In this document: positions 11,777 through 21,201 of the stretch, piece after piece
How positions within the stretch are numbered: the first letter of the stretch is position 1
How the letters are laid out: every line of letters begins with the position of its first letter
NCBI GenBank assembly: GCA_006538405.1
Contig: BJKQ01000005.1
Location: forward strand, 2,976,001 to 3,040,000
Reading direction: 5' to 3'
Source: Hansfordia pulvinata
Taxonomy: Eukaryota; Ascomycota; Sordariomycetes; Xylariales
DNA: 64,000 nt
Program-made: the position numbers and the translations under genes
The notes under the pieces: model-generated
What the model was told of the DNA's origin: nothing
Database searches by the model: none
The model's input: the letters and a program-made list of their open reading frames with translations, nothing else

Positions 11777-12738
11777 ATGCTGTACGATCTCAACATTCCC
11801 TGGTCGCCTTCGGCCGCCCCCGACCAGCTACGCCAGACGATCAAATTCAGCGCCTCCCTGGGCTACGATGTCGTCGCTCTCAACCATACCCTCAACCTGC
11901 CCATCCCCGTGCAGGTCGAAAACCCCATGCCCGCGCTCTCCGACATCTTCACCGACATCGACAACGGAAACACCGCGAAGAGGGCTGGCGAGAAGCTGCC
12001 CACACTCCTTCACCGCGCCACCCTCGTCGTCGCCGACCCGGGCGCCTGCCACCGCCTGCCCCAGCTCGCCGCTGCCTACGACATCCTGGCTGTCCGCCCC
12101 ACGACCGAGCGCGCCTTTTCCTCATTGTGCCTCAACCCGGGCGAGGCATCCCTCATATCCATGGACATGACCCAGCGGAAACCCTTCCACTTCCGCCCCA
12201 AGCCCTGCATGGCCGCCATCAACCGCGGCATGCGCTTCGAGGTCCCCTACGCGCAGCTGCTCCAGGCCTCCTCCGACCCTCGCGCCCGTGCTTGCTTTAT
12301 CGGCAATGTCGTCGAGCTCATACGCGCCACCCGCGCCCGCGGTATAGTCCTGACGAGCGAGGCTCGCTCCCCTCTCGCTATGCGTGGCCCTGCCGATGTC
12401 GTCAACCTCCTCGCCGTGTGGGGTTTGGCCCCCGACCGCGGATTCGAAGCCCTGGGGCCTCTTGCTCGCGGCGTCGTCGTGAACGAGGCCCTCAAGCGCT
12501 CCTCGTTCCGTGGCGTCATCGATGTCATCTCCACTGCCGACCGGGACGAACCTGCTGCCGGCGCCACTCGCGGCGACAGCCCTTCGGCCACGGCCAGCGA
12601 CTCGAATAGAAAACGCAAGCACGCCCCGGCGACGGTGAGGGCAGCCCCGCCGCCGACAAGACCGTCAGTAAGAGACAGGCCAAGAAGATGAAGGCCGCGA
12701 TGAAGAATTCCAAGGGCCAATCAGCTACCAAATCCTGA
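11777..12738 (+). CDS. rpp1: RNase P/MRP protein subunit Rpp1 (p30 family), frame break near the C-terminus
   Basis: Protein subunit of nuclear RNase P and RNase MRP, needed for tRNA 5' maturation and pre-rRNA processing (family knowledge). The start MLYDLNIPWS and blocks VVALNHTLNLP, YDILAVRPTTERAF, KPFHFRPKPCMAAINRGMRFEVPYA, ARGIVLTSEA and RGPADVVNLLAVWGL are typical of the p30 TIM-barrel fold. The open frame runs to 12691, but its last ~18 residues are atypical. From the C run at 12624-12627 the next frame continues as a basic tail (DGEGSPAADKTVSKRQAKKMK ...) ending at 12738. One extra C restores a 320-aa protein. The alternative is a 44-nt intron (GTGAGG...ACAG), but it lacks a branch point and is shorter than usual here. 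Confidence 0.92.
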
Positions 12739-13125
12739 AGTAGCCAGGGAGGCAAACCACACTTTCAGCATAACACATTCAGATAAGCACGGCGTTCAGA
12801 ACAGGAGATGGAGGGGACATAGGACCGAAGATACCCATGATTTTAAGAATTCACACCTTATAGCTCTTCACCGTGTCGGCGCTGGGTTCTGTCCAGTATA
12901 GGTACAGTGTCATATATGTTCAGCTCGGCGGTGACGAGGCACCCGTGCCTCCATCGCTCGAAAAGTACACAGAAAAGCGCCCTTCGCCTCCGGCTCTCTG
13001 CTGATCAAAGATTGCGCGCTTAAGAGCCAAGACTCTAGGCTCGGAAAACAACAAATCGGCCAGCACGCACAAAAATGCAGTCACGACCCGACTGCAATGA
13101 GAAATGGGAGAGGGGCTGGCCCTGG
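12739..13125. other. Convergent 3' intergenic region
   Basis: 390 bp between the ends of rpp1 (+) and the secreted-protein gene (-). No further feature seen. Confidence 0.5.
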
Positions 13126-14432
13126 TCAATTGACCAAGTTCCCCAATGTCAACGCGTTTGTGAGTGTCACGCCGCTCAGATCCACTGGCGGCCCTTGCTT
13201 GACGCCGAACGTCGTCGTGGATGCCAACGTGGTCGGGGAGGGAGGCTGCTGTTGCTCCGCAGGCTCGGGGGTCAGTGGCGCGGCCGTCGTGTCGGTGCTC
13301 GTGCTCGCAATGGAGCCCGCCGCTTCCGCCGCCGTTGTCGTTGCTGCCGGCGGCGCCGCTTCCGTCGTCGTAATGGCGGTGTCGGACGCGACCGACGTGG
13401 AAGCTGGGGGCTGCGAGGCCTCTGTCGTCGGCGGCGCCGCCACTGTGGTGTCAGTCGCGATAGTCGTTGACGGAGGCGGCGCGACTGAGGTGTCAGTCGC
13501 GATAGTCGTTGACGGGGGCGGCGCGACTGAGGAAGGGGGGGCAACGACGGCCGTGGAAGGCGATGGAGACAGGGTTGTCGCTGGGGGAGGAGCAGCAGCC
13601 ACCGAGCTCTGCTGCTGCCCAGCGCCCGCGCCCGCGTCGGTGGATGTCGTCCCGCAAGCAATCATCTGGAGTAGCGTTGTGGTCACTGTCGACACAACGG
13701 TCGTCGTGGCGGCTGCTCCCGCCCGGCTTCCGTCGCTGTCGCTGTCGCCGTCACCGTGACTGTCGGCACAGAGATTGTGTTTTGTGCCGGGCTATATTTC
13801 CGTGGCATCTAGGTTAGTCTTGCCATGTTATCAAGAAAGGGGGAAGATGGGCAGCGCCAGCCATCATTGCTTGACGAGAAGAAACCGCAAAGTGGACGAC
13901 TCACGCTCCCTGGCTCTGACTTCCGGCTCCGTCGGTGCCACCGGCCCCGGCTCCTACACCAGTGCCGGCTCCTTTATCACTACCGGCACCGGCACCACCG
14001 CCGGCCCCCTGTCCCGCTCCAGCCCCCGCGGTCACCGTTACCGTCGGCACGGGTATCAGGGGGAAAACGCTGGTGGTGACGGTAGACACCGCCCCGTCGT
14101 TTCCCTGGCCGCCACCGCCGCCCGCAGCGTTGCCTTGGTCGCCTCCGCCCGCAGCGTTGCCTTGGTCGCCTCCGCCTTCAGCGCTGCCTTTCCCTCCTCT
14201 ACGGGCTGCGCTTTCTTGGCCACCGTGTTGGGCAGCAGCAGCAGCAGCGGGCTCGAGCAGCTGATTCGGCAGACCACGCTGCTCCAGGCCCTCGGCCCGC
14301 TTCATGTAGCCTGCCTATATGCTGTCAGATGCTGTTTCGGCCGATGAAGGTGCGCGACGGCGTGCTCACCTGGACACATGCCACGGCGGCGAGGGGCAGC
14401 AGAAGGCCCCGGCAGTGGAGGCTCGCTCTCAT
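13126..14432 (-). CDS. Secreted low-complexity Ala/Gly- and Ser/Thr/Pro-rich protein, frame break in exon 3
   Basis: Gene model from splice signals. Exon 1 (14370-14432) is a 21-aa signal-peptide-like start (MRASLHCRGLLLPLAAVACVQ without its last residue). Exon 2 is 13905-14314 and exon 3 is 13126-13791. Introns are 55 nt (GTGAGC...ATAG) and 113 nt (GTGAGT...ATATAG). Exon 2 is Gly/Ala-rich with two GDQGNAAGG units and a TVTVTAGAGAG stretch. Exon 3 repeats a TVTVTATATATEAG theme, then Thr/Pro/Ser-rich sequence with a tandem 14-residue unit (VAPPPSTTIATDTS) and an end without a GPI signal. One base is missing in the G-rich site 13718-13724 (GCCGGGCGGGAGC); with it the product is 379 aa. This looks like a cell-wall or extracellular protein. 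No family was recognised. Confidence 0.6.
13448..13531 (-). repeat. 42-bp tandem duplication in coding sequence
   Basis: Two copies of a 42-bp unit (13448-13489 and 13490-13531) differ by one base and encode a repeated 14-residue Pro/Ser/Thr block of the secreted protein. This length-variable type of repeat is common in fungal surface proteins. Confidence 0.9.
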
Positions 14433-16292
14433 TTTGGAGTGTCAGTTGCCGTCTGGCCTTGTATCGTGGCTGTCTTGTGCTGCTGGGAATCGGGATGAGT
14501 GAGCGCACGGCGCGCACAAGATCAGGTCGTCGCGCGTTGACTACTTGGACGTTTTGCCTAATGTGCGCACAACAACGGAGCGCGTCGGCAGAGAGGTTTA
14601 TGGAATGGCGAGTGAGAGTCGGGGAGAGACGACCACAGCCCGGGCTCAAGGCGGGAGATATCGCATCGACAGTGGGCGATTAAGGGGCATTGGAACGGGG
14701 TCGTCGCAATGCTGAGATGGCGCCCAGGTGTCTCTGTCGGGCGCCTCCTCGAACATGGGTGCGAAAGACTCTGACGGGGCCTGGTGAAACCTGAGGGTGT
14801 TCGCTGGTCACCCTGTGGGAGGTCTATACTCGTGCGTACGATTTCGTGCGCCGGATGCCGGCACTTCTTCACGTTTGAGCACGTACGAGTATACGTGGGG
14901 CGGGCACGCGAGAGCAGGGCACACCGATGCTGATACTCTGTACAGAGTGGTCGGCATACTGGTCGCTCCGAGAATGCCCCCGCAATCTCCTCTCGCGTGC
15001 CCCTCCTGGCCGCCCGCCCGCCATCGAAGACAGCCGGCCCCGGTCGCCAGCCAGGCTCGCCATGCCACACGCGTGTCAGGAAGGTTTTGTGTGTGTGTGC
15101 GTGAGGCTCTCCGCGCAGCTGCGACCAGGGAGGGCGTGCAAGGGGGGTGGTGGAAGGGTTTCATCGCGGGGAGCCCGCACCATATGTACTCCGTATAGGT
15201 CCCTACACAGGCGGAGCAGAGCGAATACAATCGGGCTAATCCGGATGCACCCCGTTCGTTGCCTTGAATGACATCCACCCACGGTCCTATGCGGACGCGG
15301 CGGCGGCAACTCGGGGCCGGGCCGGCACAGACCCCTGACAATTTGCATCAGCCGGCGCTGTTCCCGTCTCTGTCCCTCAACTACCTACGCGCACCTACCG
15401 TACTACGCGTACCTATCCTAATAAAGAATGTAAGGTACCTGCATCCAACCGGTCGGCGCGATCACAGCCTGCTGCCTCGAGCATGCCCCGATACGAGCAC
15501 GTCGCGGCCTGCCCCCAAGTTTGGGCTCTGGAGGCTCAGCAGCCGTCAGCCCTGTTCTGGCGCCTTGGCTGGCTGGCTGCCCGCTTCAAATGGTTCCAGG
15601 TAAGGCGCACCTTCCTCACTCCGGGCACATGCATCCATCTACGTACATGTAAGGCACATGTACAAGCTACCAGGAAGTGCCTCCAGGTCTTAGGTATCCA
15701 AGTCAGCCTGCTGGGCGCATCAGGGCTGTGCAGCCCCAGCCCCGGCCCCGGCTGCTCCCGCGTCTATCTATGCCACTTCCGTCCGTTGAACGTCCAGTGA
15801 TATTGCCTTCCAAAGGTACCTCTTGCCATGAATCACATTACATTGATGACAGCCCGTCCGCGTGTCGGCATTCAGTGACAACTTGCAATATTCACTTATT
15901 TGCCTCGTACAGCCTCGCGCCGATCGGTCAGGCTGACACTCAGGTCCCCGCCCGCAAAGGGAACACCACGTCATGGTGCGGATTGATATCCCAAGGAGAA
16001 TCATTCTCAACCCATCAAAAATGGCCGCAGCCGTCTTTCTCGTACGAGTACGGTAGGTATATTACACAGAGGGCAGCCAGGCTCTGTGAGACTTGGCTTC
16101 GTCCTCAGGCTCACGGACCCAGGGTTGCCTAATCGAACACGTCTGATCTCCTCCCCGAAACCCAAGTCCGTACGAGAAATTCGCATGGTCACGTTCATGA
16201 TATTCAAAACTCGCTTCGTCTGATCTTTCCAAAAAGAGTAGAAAAGCAATCCTGCCTACCGACTCACCTCAGGCACCCAGAGAAACAACGCC
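14433..16292. other. Divergent intergenic region, 1.9 kb, no recognisable gene
   Basis: This lies between the secreted-protein start (-) and the duplicated Cys/His gene (+). It contains CTCGTACGAG at 16039-16048 and a TACGAGTA copy near 14885, two members of the dispersed motif family, and several GGTACC/TACCTA patches near 15380-15445. ORFs here are overlapping shadows. Confidence 0.5.
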
Positions 16293-17435
16293 ATGACCAT
16301 GCTCCAGAAGCTTCATCTGCCGGGCCGGCACCCGCAGAAGCCTGAACCCGCCGCAGAAGCAGCAGCAGCCACAGCAACAACGACAGCAACAGCAGCAGCA
16401 GCCGACGTTCCCCCACCTCCTTCGTACGACGACAGCCAGCAGCAGTGGGCGCAGCATCAGGGCATCGACGACCCGCGGTCCGCCCTAATCGCCTTCTCCC
16501 AGCTCCTCCCGGCGCTCGGCGACCTAGACCTAGGCCGCTCAGCCGGGGTGCTACGGCACCTAACAGATACTCCCTGCAGTGGCAGAAGTAATGGCAGCAG
16601 TAGCACCACCACCACCACCGGCAGCAGCAGCAAGCAACCCGCCGAGACGTACACGTACTCGGACCGCATCCGGCAGCACACACAGCTCCCCACCATCTCA
16701 AAGCGGGCTCGGACCAAGGCAAGGGACGTGTGCAACCGCGCGGGCAAGACGGAGGAGACGCTGCTTCTGGCGCTCAGCGCGCTGGTGCTGACCGAGTACT
16801 ACGCGGGACTGGGCAACCGGGACGAGGGAGGGCGAGCCAAGACGCAGCTGCGCGACGTTGCGGCGTGCGGCGAGTCCGGGTGCCGCTGCGTCGACTACGA
16901 CTGCCCGCCGCGCGCCGTCGAGTCCATCGGCGGGCGCGCCGACTGGTGGACCTTCGGCGAGACGTCGACGCCCAAGTGCTGCTGCGGCCACCCGGCGCAC
17001 TTACACCGCTCGCGCGGCCGCGAGTCGCCGTTGGAGTCGGAGCCGGCGTCCTCGTCCTACAAAGGGCCCCCTGAGCCGTCCTCGTCAGCCGCGGGTCACC
17101 GCCGTGGAGTTCAGGAGATGCTCCTGCGGTACTGCGGCGCCGAGCGAGAGCAGTACCGGGCGCTGCTGCACTGCGCGGGCGACGGGAACTACAAGACGCA
17201 GCTCGGCCAGATCACGCCGTGCGGTTCCGAGGGCTGCCCCTGCGCCGACTACGATAGGGCGCCGCGCGGCGTCCACTCCCACCAGGCGTGCGTGTGCTCC
17301 CACGCCGAGCTTGCCCACGTCGCCCAGGAGGTCGACCAGACGGCTGTGTGGGATTTGAGCTGGATCTTGGTCGAGGCGTGTTACGATAGACTGGACCAAC
17401 TGTACTCGAGAAGCTTGTTGAATATAATCATGTGA
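16293..17435 (+). CDS. Protein with a duplicated Cys/His (putative zinc-binding) domain, function unknown
   Basis: Single-exon 380-aa protein that I do not recognise. Residues 1-120 are low-complexity (Gln, Ala, Ser, Thr runs) with a PPPPSY sequence at 40-45 that fits a WW-binding PPxY motif. Two related blocks follow. Block A (~155-238) reads GGRAKTQLRDVAACGESGCRCVDYD and closes with CCCGHPAHLH. Block B (~280-342) reads GNYKTQLGQITPCGSEGCPCADYD and closes with CVCSHAELAH. Shared pattern: KTQL-x4-x-CGxxGCxCxDYD, a PR-x-V, then C-x-C-x-H with more His (C192, C197, C199, C231, H233, H238; C310, C315, C317, C333, C335, H337, H342). Zinc binding is inferred from spacing. There is no signal peptide or membrane segment. 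The start at 16293 is the first ATG (a second Met is at residue 3). Confidence 0.75.
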   Translation: MTMLQKLHLPGRHPQKPEPAAEAAAATATTTATAAAADVPPPPSYDDSQQQWAQHQGIDDPRSALIAFSQLLPALGDLDLGRSAGVLRHLTDTPCSGRSNGSSSTTTTTGSSSKQPAETYTYSDRIRQHTQLPTISKRARTKARDVCNRAGKTEETLLLALSALVLTEYYAGLGNRDEGGRAKTQLRDVAACGESGCRCVDYDCPPRAVESIGGRADWWTFGETSTPKCCCGHPAHLHRSRGRESPLESEPASSSYKGPPEPSSSAAGHRRGVQEMLLRYCGAEREQYRALLHCAGDGNYKTQLGQITPCGSEGCPCADYDRAPRGVHSHQACVCSHAELAHVAQEVDQTAVWDLSWILVEACYDRLDQLYSRSLLNIIM

Positions 17436-17515
17436 ACGACGATGAACTTTTCTTCTACAGGAGTCGTGACCCCGTTTGGTAGGCTGTATTTGGTCTTCGG
17501 TTGCAAGGCTTAGGT
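17436..17515. other. Short convergent gap (80 bp)
   Basis: Only 80 bp separate the stop codons of two convergent genes, so their 3' UTRs almost certainly overlap. An AAT-rich end (ttgaatataatcatg) is at the left gene's terminus. Confidence 0.6.
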
Positions 17516-17980
17516 TTACGCTGCAATGAATGCCCTCATGGCGCGCACGGCGTCGCCGTCGTGTGCCTTGAGCAGATCGGTCGCCTTGGGTTTGGAGAGG
17601 TCGAGCTCGTCCACCTGTGAGCAGAGGCAGGGGAGTCAGCAATGCATCGTCATGTGTCATGCGGGTGGGTTGGCAGTTGGAGATTATGGACAGTGGCTGC
17701 GTACTAGGAGGGCGACGTCGGCTGCCTCGACTTTGATCTTCTTAACATCCTTCTTGTCGGCAGAGCCGGCGGGTGCGTTGCCGAGGCTGCGGATAGCCTT
17801 GCTGGCGGCGTCCTGATCGACGGCGGCGGAGCCCGGGGCGTCGTCGCCGCGGGTATCCATGCTGGCCAGCGCCGCGGCGGCCTTGCGGTCCTCGGCCGAC
17901 TTGGCGGTGGCCTGGACCTCGTCCTCGACATCGCCCGTGGTCGCGCCCTCGTGGATCGTCTTGGGTTGCGGCTCGGCCAT
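17516..17980 (-). CDS. HYPK: HYPK-like UBA protein (NatA / nascent-chain associated)
   Basis: Small protein of the Huntingtin-interacting protein K family, which binds and tunes the ribosome-bound NatA N-acetyltransferase (family knowledge). Exon 1 is 17705-17980 (92 codons) and exon 2 is 17516-17614. The 90-nt intron has donor GTACGC and acceptor CTCACAG. The 124-aa product has a charged disordered N-terminus (EVQATAKSAEDRKAAAALASMD), then DKKDVKKIKVEAADVALL joined across the intron to VDELDLSKPKATDLLKAHDG and AVRAMRAFIAA, which is the NAC-alpha-type UBA fold. The length and end fit the family. It shares a divergent promoter region with the DAHP synthase gene. Confidence 0.9.
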
Positions 17981-18783
17981 TTTGTAGTGCAGATGCAGTG
18001 GCGGACGAGGGTTGGAAGCGTGGATGTGTGGTTGGGGAGGTGCGCGAGACGTCGGTCGGTGGTGAAGTGGTTGGTGGTGGGTGTGGAGGGGCAGAGGAGA
18101 CCTATGTGGTATTGCGGGTCGGAACTAAAAGCAATTGAACATCAGCACATATTCCCTGGTAGTCCTTGTACGCATGAATAGCCCTGGAGGTAAGTACAGG
18201 TACTCGTAAGGTGGTAGGCAGGCGGCCTTGCTGATGGTAAGCCTTGTCAACTTCGAGGAACGACTGTGACAATAACAGCCTGCTCATCAGGTCCGACCGT
18301 CGGTCGGTCAACGTGTGTGAAGGGTAGGACACCTGCCTAATCGGGGGTCGTATAAGGACTGGGCGGGGTTCTCAGCTCTCAGCTGCCCCGCGGTGGGGGA
18401 TTGGCTGGAAAGACAGCCGAAGACAGGTGCGTTCACGTCACACACGTGTGCCGACAATAGCCTTGCGCCACCGAGAGATTTCCCATCTTTATTGTGTCCA
18501 GGCGGGCTTATGACGTTCCGTCCGGGGCTGCTCTACGCTCCCACAACTTCAAGCCTTTCAGCCCCCTCCTATATGCGCAGCCGGGCCCGTGAGTCATCCA
18601 GGTAGTGAGTGCAGCGCCGGAGGTGAGACAAGGCTGACTTGACGTTTGACACCTCCCGGGGCTTCGCCATCATCTCGAGGACCAGCACACCACCGCCTTA
18701 TACGACGTACCTACCTTGACCACCATTGCGGACCCATTGGATACCCCGAGACAATAACCGCAGCAAGACCCTTTTCTGCAAAC
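17981..18783. other. Bidirectional promoter region
   Basis: 0.8 kb between the divergent HYPK and DAHP synthase starts. It holds a CPC1/Gcn4 site (listed separately) and one TACTCGTA motif near 18199. No coding sequence. Confidence 0.6.
18590..18596 (+). promoter_or_regulatory. CPC1/Gcn4-type binding site TGAGTCA
   Basis: A perfect palindromic TGAGTCA lies 188 bp upstream of the DAHP synthase ATG. Gcn4 and its mould ortholog CPC1 bind this sequence to induce amino-acid biosynthesis genes under starvation, and shikimate-pathway genes are known targets. Use of this particular site is inferred. Confidence 0.65.
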
Positions 18784-20295
18784 ATGGCCAGCGACGACGA
18801 CAGCTGGTCGCCGGCGTCCTGGCGCTCCAAGCCCATCAGGCAGTGCCCGAGTACCCGGACGCGGCGGCGCTGGGCCGGGCGACGGCCGAGCTGCGCAAGC
18901 TGCCGCCGCTGGTGCACCCGCGCGAGATTGCGCGCCTCAAGCAGAGCCTGCGCGACGTCGCCCGCGGCGAGGCCTTCCTGCTGCAGGGCGGCGACTGCGC
19001 CGAGCTGTTCGACTACTGCCGCGCCGACGCCATCGAGTCCAAGATCAAGCTGCTGCTGCAGATGAGCCTCGTCCTCATCTGGGGCGCCGACAAGCGCGTC
19101 GTCCGCATCGGCCGCATGGCGGGCCAGTACGCCAAGCCCCGCTCGAGCCCGACCGAGATGGTCGACGGCGTCGAGGTCCCCTCCTTCCGCGGCGACATCC
19201 TGAACGGCTACGACGTTGCTGAGCGCGAGCTCGATCCCCAGAGGCTGGTCAAGTAAGCCCGTCTCTCCTTGCGTGTGTTCTCGTGTGTGTGTGCGCGCGT
19301 GTGTGCGTGTCTTTATAACTTACACACACCCACGTCACAGGGCCTACAACCACTCGGCCGCCACGCTCAACCACGTGCGGTCCTCCATCGCCGCCGGCAT
19401 CGCCGACCTGCACCGGCCCCTCAACTGGAGCCTGGGCCACGTCACCGACCCGCAGCTCAAGGCAAAGTACACCGAGGCCGTGCGCTTCCTCCAGGACATG
19501 CTGCGCTTCATGCGCACCATCGGCGCCGACCGCGCCAGCCCCAAGCTCGACACCATCGACCTCTACACCAGCCACGAGGGGCTGCTGCTCGAGTACGAGG
19601 AGAGCCTGACCCGGCTGATGGACAGCCCCGCCATCACGGCCGACGAGGCCGCCGACGCAGGGGCCGAAGGGAAGCCGAAGCAGAAGCGGCAAGAGTACTA
19701 CGACACGTCCGCGCACTTCATCTGGATCGGCGACCGCACGCGCCAGCTCGACGGCGCGCACGTCGAGTTCCTGAGGGGCGTCGCGAACCCCGTCGGCGTC
19801 AAGGTGGGCCCCACAACCCCGGCGTCCGACCTGCTGGCCCTCCTGCGGCGCCTGAACCCGGACCGCGAGGAAGGCAAAGTGACCCTGATCACGCGCTACG
19901 GCGCCTCCCGCGTCCGCGAGCTCCTCCCCTCCCACATCCGCGCCGTCGAGGGCAGCGAGTACAAGGGCACCGTTGTCTGGCAGTGCGACCCTATGCACGG
20001 CAACACGCGCTCCACCGAAGAGGGCATCAAGACGCGCCGCTTCGGCGACATCATCGCCGAGGTCCAGGAGACCCTGCTCGTCCACGCTGACGAGGGCAGC
20101 TATTTGGGCGGCGTCCACCTCGAACTGACGGGCGACGACGTGACCGAGTGCACCGGCGGCAGCGTCGGGCTCGCCGACGCGGACCTCTCCACAAATTACA
20201 CCAGCTTTTGCGACCCTCGTCTCAACGAGAAACAGGCCGTCGAGATCGCTTTCCTCATCGCAGATCACTACCGTCAGCAAAGGGATTTGCACTAG
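18784..20295 (+). CDS. aro-8: Class II DAHP synthase (first step of the shikimate pathway), frame break in exon 1
   Basis: Condenses phosphoenolpyruvate and erythrose-4-phosphate to DAHP, the entry to aromatic amino acids; cytosolic. Exon 1 is 18784-19252 and exon 2 is 19341-20295. The 88-nt intron (GTAAGC...TCACAG) contains a GT-rich stretch. Class II motifs are GGDCAE (residues 69-74, metal-ligand Cys), RIGRMAGQYAKPRS, YTSHEGLLLEYE, GDRTRQLDGAHVEFLRG with NPVGVKVGP, and DPMHGNT. The start MASDDDSWSPASWRSKPIRQ is one base out of frame with VPEYPDAAALG; adding one G at about 18843 (CAGTGCCC) gives a 474-aa protein whose exon phases fit exactly. The end at LIADHYRQQRDLH is normal. An upstream TGAGTCA suggests cross-pathway control. 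Confidence 0.95.
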
Positions 20296-21201
20296 GCTTT
20301 TGAGGCATTTGGTGAGCGTCATTGACAAGGCTCTATCTCTGGTTCATGACTCTATAGCGAGAGGCATATTCGGATTTTGAAAAACGTCGAAAGATGGTAC
20401 ATAGGTATATACACTGGACAGAAATTCAGAGCGAGTAGAGCTCGTGGCGCTGGAAACCCATTGGCCGAGCAGAAGGATCCAACAAGGCCTGAAGGTAGGT
20501 AGCCAGTGAATATATCTATCAGATGCAGGCTCATATTCTATGCCTCAATCAACCTCAAGTGTCTTCCATGTTAAGTGGAGCAAATCCTGCATAAACTTTC
20601 TATCTATCCAAACACGTACACTTGCGCACAGCCTCTCTGAGTGGCTATCTTCATTACAGCAGACCGATTGAGCATGCGTCCACTGTTCTCTATGCAATCC
20701 AGCTCGTGAAGAAAAATCAAAGCCTGTTCGCGCCAAACTGGACAAATGCTCTTATCATCAGGTCGTCCACCTACTAGTATCCTACCCGAGAAAGCAAAGA
20801 AAATAAGATAAGAACCCGAATTTCCAGGCAACATTCCTGTCGTCGCTAATGCCAACCCATGCTTGCTTTGTATGCCTGTTTGATTCCGAAATAACAGCCC
20901 GCTAAATGGGAATAGGAAATGCTCAATGCTGAAGGGCCCGGCGTCCTCGGGCGGGCCGTTCTTTGCGTGCTATGTGCTTGAGATAATGGCACACGCTCCA
21001 AGTATTAGGGAAGCGTGTGTATGATGCGGGAATGGTCGGGGCGTCCTTTCCCCTTCGGTTTACCGGAGAGGTCTGTCCGACGGTGTGTGATGGGTCTTAT
21101 TACGCGCGGTACATCGCCCAATGACCAGAGACTGACAGAGTCCGGAGGCGACCGCCCAGTCTAGGCAGCCTGGGGCTGAAAGCGATTGCCCGATGCCCGA
21201 A
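20296..21201. other. Convergent intergenic region, 0.9 kb
   Basis: 3' flanks of the DAHP synthase (+) and caspase-like (-) genes. No coding or RNA feature recognised. Confidence 0.5.

Noticed and set aside
19249..20328. 359-codon minus-strand ORF
   Set aside because: Antisense shadow of DAHP synthase exon 2.
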